From: CAYQDB01 sp964416195
GTDB taxonomy: Bacteria > Zixibacteria > MSB-5A5 > GN15 > FEB-12
Direction: 5' to 3'
Length of the DNA stretch: 64,000 nucleotides
Assembly: GCA_964416195.1 (NCBI GenBank)
Contig: CAYQDB010000011.1
Coordinates: 1-64,000 of the forward strand
The position numbers and the translations under genes were made by a program. Below, one piece after another: positions 61,142-64,000 of the stretch. Every line of letters begins with the position of its first letter. The first letter of the stretch is position 1. The notes beneath the pieces are model-generated. The model searched no databases, was not told where the DNA came from, and saw nothing but the letters and a program-made list of their open reading frames with translations.

Positions 61142-61182
61142 GTCGGGTTCCGAATGGAGCGAAGCGGAATAAGAAACCCGAC
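61142..61182. repeat. Intergenic inverted repeat with GTCGGGTT arms
   Basis: GTCGGGTT and AACCCGAC are exact 8-base arms, and the inner TTCCG/CGGAA can lengthen the stem. This is a REP-like hairpin of a kind found between genes in many genomes. It sits between nadA and the two small envelope genes. Confidence 0.55.
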
Positions 61183-61330
61183 AATAGCTTAGCAATAAAT
61201 GTCTGCCATGACGAACAATCGAAACCACCTATGAGCTTTTTTGGCGCCTCTCTTGAAATTAACCCGCCAGAGGAGGTTGTATCGCTTGGGGAGGGGCATA
61301 TTACAAATCCTTACAGCGCCTTGGCTCTCA

Positions 61331-61927
61331 CTACTCTCGAGAAGTTCTTTCCCATCTTTCGAGCGTATCCATTACGGCTTTTTCTGCGCTTGCAGGAATA
61401 TGTAATTTTAACCTTTGAGCGATTTTCTCTAAGTCTTTTTTCGCCTCGTTGCCCTGAATAGCAAACAAATAGTTCTCAGGATTCACCAGCAGCATTCTCT
61501 GAATGCTCTGAGCAAGAGAATTTAAGCAAGATAGATTAAAAGCAAGTTGATTAATCACATCTTGGGAAGAGCAGTCAGTGGCAATATCACACGAAATTGC
61601 ATAAATCATTACCAACAAACGAGCTTGAGTAAGGGCATTTACTATTCCCATTGATGTGACCGTCGTAAGGGCATTGTCGGCATTCAAACCTATCGATAAT
61701 ATATTGTCATAATGTTTGTCTAAGATTGGAAGAATACTGTCCTCAACGAACGAGTGGGCATCTTCCAATATAATCGGTTGGTTAGCGATGCTTCGCCAGT
61801 TTTCATGGAAACTGCTATCGGTTAATGCGCTATTCAAATCGTCTTCCGCGCAGGCGGCTCGATTTACCAAGAATACTATCACCGAGACGACGAAGATTAC
61901 CGGTAAGAGCCGTAGTTGTGCTTTCAT
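61331..61927 (-). CDS. Small exported helical protein of unknown function
   Basis: A 198-residue protein with a signal peptide (LLPVIFVVSVIVFLVNRAACA). The mature part is alpha-helical with no known catalytic motif; five or six cysteines are scattered in it. I do not recognise a family. It overlaps the upstream small barrel-like gene by 4 bases, and the pair form a two-gene unit. Confidence 0.7.
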   Translation of the reverse strand: MKAQLRLLPVIFVVSVIVFLVNRAACAEDDLNSALTDSSFHENWRSIANQPIILEDAHSFVEDSILPILDKHYDNILSIGLNADNALTTVTSMGIVNALTQARLLVMIYAISCDIATDCSSQDVINQLAFNLSCLNSLAQSIQRMLLVNPENYLFAIQGNEAKKDLEKIAQRLKLHIPASAEKAVMDTLERWERTSRE

Positions 61928-62274
61928 TTGTTGATGCTCTGGCCTATGTAGAACGTGGCGCTGAACCCAAAACTGAATCTCTGATGGTCAGTTTTACTCC
62001 TATAATAGAAAAAGTTCTCTTTCCATTCGGTGTTACCGGCAGCAAACGCTAAGGCAAAATTGAGAGTCGCATTTTCACTAACAGGTAATTTAAGACCCGC
62101 GGATAAATCTATCTGTTCGGCATCTCCATCCTGATCGGCTACTCCCATTTCATAATCAAGAGAGGCCAACCCACCTGAAAGGCCAAGAGTGATGCTCGGT
62201 CTGCTGTCAGGATTCTCGGCCAGGGTCATGGCTGGAATCAGGACAAACACGATGATTAATAACGCTTGTTTCAT
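61924..62274 (-). CDS. Small beta-barrel-like exported protein
   Basis: A 116-residue protein with a signal peptide (LLIIVFVLIPAMTLA) and a mature part of short alternating strands (ITLGLSGGLASLDYEMGV, LNFALAFAAGNTEW, RFSFGFSATFYIGQ), which looks like a small outer-membrane barrel or barrel fragment. A strong GGAGGAGAAG ribosome site is in front. No close family is known to me. It overlaps the downstream helical protein gene. Confidence 0.7.
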   Translation of the reverse strand: MKQALLIIVFVLIPAMTLAENPDSRPSITLGLSGGLASLDYEMGVADQDGDAEQIDLSAGLKLPVSENATLNFALAFAAGNTEWKENFFYYRSKTDHQRFSFGFSATFYIGQSINK

Positions 62275-62376
62275 TTTGCTTCTCCTCCGTATATATGTTC
62301 AACAACTTCAGTACTCCTTTCAAGGACATCATAATTTTAACAACAGCACAGGGTGAGAGGTTCACTCGCGACTATA

Positions 62377-62880
62377 CTACCCGTTCAATTTCTCTAACTG
62401 CCTGAAAAGCTCATCGTTGTTGGGCAGCTCAAAAGGTGACAGGCGTTCAATCCAACGGATTTTACCCTCCATGTCAATTAAGAAAACGGTGCGCTCCGCA
62501 TACCCTTTCTTATTCAGCACCCGGTATTTTCCGGCCACCTCACCGTGAGGGTAATAGTCCGACATCAACGGGAACGAAAGCCCACCCAGCGACTTCGCCC
62601 AGGCTTTGTGACACGCCACCGAATCAACCGAAATGCCCAGAAGCTGCGCGTTATTCTCCTCAAGCCTGGCAAACACTGCCTGATAGCCTGGAATCTGGGT
62701 CGCACAGACAGGTGTGAAATCACCCGGATAGAAAGCGAGGATGACATTCTTGCGACCCCTGTACCAGGCCAAGTTCAGCTCTCCCTCATTGTGAGTGGGG
62801 AGAGTGAAGTCGGGGGCGTAATCACCGACCTTCGGAGCTTTCACGTTGTCTTCATTGCCACCAGCGATCTCCACCTCCAC
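62377..62880 (-). CDS. Peroxiredoxin (AhpC/Bcp type)
   Basis: A 167-residue thiol peroxidase with PDFTLP, FYPGDFTPVCATQ (the peroxidatic Cys is in TPVC, residue 59) and a second Cys at about residue 90 that might resolve it. It reduces hydrogen peroxide and organic peroxides. The start is a GTG without a clear ribosome site, 11 bases after the rubredoxin-like gene, so the two are probably co-transcribed and the rubredoxin-like protein may supply electrons. Confidence 0.9.
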   Translation of the reverse strand: MEVEIAGGNEDNVKAPKVGDYAPDFTLPTHNEGELNLAWYRGRKNVILAFYPGDFTPVCATQIPGYQAVFARLEENNAQLLGISVDSVACHKAWAKSLGGLSFPLMSDYYPHGEVAGKYRVLNKKGYAERTVFLIDMEGKIRWIERLSPFELPNNDELFRQLEKLNG

Positions 62881-62891
62881 TTCTGATGCTG

Positions 62892-63083
62892 CTATTCATT
62901 GTACTCCTCGTAATAGTCATCGATGTCATCTGACCTCTCCCTGAGATATTTGTCCGCTGGAGGATATTCTTCATCATCGTACATCTCAGAGAATTTGCTC
63001 TTGTGCTCCCCGCACACCGGACAGATCTCCGGCGGTTCGCCGTCGTCATGGATATATCCGCAGAAATCACATACCCATTGCAT
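62892..63083 (-). CDS. Rubredoxin-like zinc-ribbon protein
   Basis: A 63-residue protein with CDFCGYIHD and ICPVCGEHKSKF, the two CxxC knuckles of a rubredoxin/rubrerythrin-type iron site. The tail is strongly acidic. This small type often pairs with peroxide-handling enzymes. It lies between gltX and the peroxiredoxin, with GGAG 11 bases before the ATG. Confidence 0.85.
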   Translation of the reverse strand: MQWVCDFCGYIHDDGEPPEICPVCGEHKSKFSEMYDDEEYPPADKYLRERSDDIDDYYEEYNE

Positions 63084-63098
63084 GGCCGTCTTTTCTCC

Positions 63099-64000
63099 TT
63101 AGTTGACAATCTTAAGTGCTCTTATATATTCCACTGCTTTTCTCATTCGTTCCACCACCACCGGTTTGGATAGAATCGCGAGAACATCAAAAAGACCCGG
63201 TCCTGCCGGTGTCCCCGTGACTGCCAAGCGAGTAGGATGAATCAACTCTGCTCTCTTTAATCCCCGTTCCTCTGCCAAAGTACTAAGGGCCGCTTCTGTA
63301 TTCTCGGAGGTAAACTCCGGCAACGCTTCAAATCGATTAGTCAACTCCTCAAGCAGGTCAGCTCTTTCGGCAGTGAATTGCTTTTCCACAGCCTTCGGAT
63401 CATATCGGTAATCAAACGAGAAAAAGTAACTACCAAGCGTAACGAAATCAGAAAGACGGTGAACCCGGTCTTTAAGAACACCCACCACGGCGCGGAGATA
63501 ATCCCATCGCGTCTCAAGCCAGTACTTGGTGGAAAGACCGGCATTAACCAAAAACGGGGCAACCATCATGGCTAGTTCATGATCGGCCTTTCGGGCGATG
63601 TATTTCTTGTTGAACGCGAGCAGCTTCTCTTCATCAAAGATAGCGTTGGAGGGATTGAAACTGTCCGGATCGAAGATTTCAATCAGTTCGTCAACGGTGT
63701 AAACTTCGCGGTCAGTCTTGGGCGACCATCCCAGCAAACAAAGATAGTTGAACATCGCTTCAGGGAGGATTCCCTCGGCACTGTACTGGTTAATATCCTT
63801 GTCGCCATGTCGCTTAGAGACTTTCTTCTTGTCGGGCCGAAGAGTCAGCGGGATGTGCCCGAAGCTTGGCTCTTGAAAACCGAGAGCACGATAAATATGT
63901 AGCTGTTTGAATGTGTTGGTAATATGATCATTGCCCCGGATGACGTGAGTGATGCCCATATCGTGATCGTCCACAACCACCGCCAGGTTATAGGTCGCCG
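63099..64000 (-). CDS. gltX: Glutamyl-tRNA synthetase, 3' part (5' end outside window)
   Basis: The visible 300 residues begin inside the Rossmann catalytic part (YNLAVVVDDHDMGITHVIRG), include the KKVSKRHG motif (KMSKS equivalent) and then the anticodon-binding C-terminal domain with ILPEAMFNYLCLLGW. The N-terminal HIGH motif is beyond the window edge. It charges tRNA-Glu, and in some lineages tRNA-Gln. The frame is open to the last base, so the start must be further right. It ends 16 bases before the rubredoxin-like gene. Confidence 0.95.
   Translation of the reverse strand, partial: ATYNLAVVVDDHDMGITHVIRGNDHITNTFKQLHIYRALGFQEPSFGHIPLTLRPDKKKVSKRHGDKDINQYSAEGILPEAMFNYLCLLGWSPKTDREVYTVDELIEIFDPDSFNPSNAIFDEEKLLAFNKKYIARKADHELAMMVAPFLVNAGLSTKYWLETRWDYLRAVVGVLKDRVHRLSDFVTLGSYFFSFDYRYDPKAVEKQFTAERADLLEELTNRFEALPEFTSENTEAALSTLAEERGLKRAELIHPTRLAVTGTPAGPGLFDVLAILSKPVVVERMRKAVEYIRALKIVN

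Noticed and set aside
1..64000. CRISPR arrays, tRNA genes, phage or transposon genes
   Set aside because: None were found by eye in the intergenic stretches; a dedicated search with tRNA and repeat finders would be decisive.

Overview
The window is about 64 kb of a Gram-negative bacterial chromosome of roughly 50% GC. Several traits point to a poorly cultured lineage of the FCB/Zixibacteria type, although no rRNA gene is present to prove it. These traits are secreted proteins ending in FlgD-like sorting domains with a YPNPY motif, an MXAN_6640-type putative metalloprotease, a TonB-receptor-like barrel, Ser/Thr kinases carrying TPR tails, and short palindromic intergenic repeats. Genes are dense, with many 1-4 base overlaps (ATGA, TGATG). 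Promoters, where recognisable, look like ordinary sigma-70 promoters with a 17-base spacer. No tRNA, intact rRNA, CRISPR array, transposase or phage gene was seen.

Layout. (a) 1-9.7 kb: the end of a large exported protein, an MFS transporter, a signalling pair (a kinase with TPR tail broken by a one-base frameshift, and an FHA-GAF-PP2C phosphatase), and a glycosyltransferase-like gene. (b) 10-19.2 kb: an exported protein-L-isoaspartate methyltransferase, an M29 aminopeptidase, a membrane TPR protein, an SDR plus M20 peptidase pair, a lipoprotein and a two-gene ABC exporter. (c) 19.3-34.0 kb, minus strand: a complete 14-subunit respiratory complex I operon, nuoABCDEFGHIJKLMN, with a small glutaredoxin-like gene between nuoM and nuoN, read from a near-consensus promoter. 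(d) 34-36 kb: a relic of a sorting domain and a CoA-transferase. (e) 36.0-50.8 kb, minus strand: 14 consecutive, mostly overlapping genes behind one good promoter. They cover sugar nucleotide synthesis, a SPOR lipoprotein, tRNA t6A synthesis, LMW phosphatase, DUF3108, an uncharacterised enzyme, a formimidoyltransferase-cyclodeaminase fusion, PHP hydrolases, a secreted metalloprotease, an ECF-like S component, a TonB-receptor-like barrel, an HD protein and a UMF1-type transporter. (f) 50.8-51.8 kb: a gene-poor scar with an inverted-repeat element, a decayed iorA and a short 16S 3'-end-like string. (g) 51.8-53.1 kb: an outer-membrane protein. (h) 53.4-60.0 kb: an iron-sulfur assembly operon (Rrf2 regulator, sufC, sufB, sufD, Rieske ferredoxin, sufS, sufU, sufT), whose promoter is overlapped by a perfect 14-base palindrome. 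(i) 60-64 kb: nadA, two small envelope genes, a peroxiredoxin, a rubredoxin-like protein and the 3' part of gltX.

How the genes fit together. Complex I carries nine or so Fe-S clusters and NadA one, so the nearby SUF operon plausibly supplies them, with the Rrf2 protein as the cluster-sensing switch. The peroxiredoxin, rubredoxin-like protein and glutaredoxin-like protein fit thiol and peroxide defence around this Fe-S economy. I saw no clear new defence or mobile system. The more novel-looking items are the glutaredoxin inside nuo, the receptor/S-component/protease run, the exported isoaspartate methyltransferase and the uncharacterised 319-residue protein.
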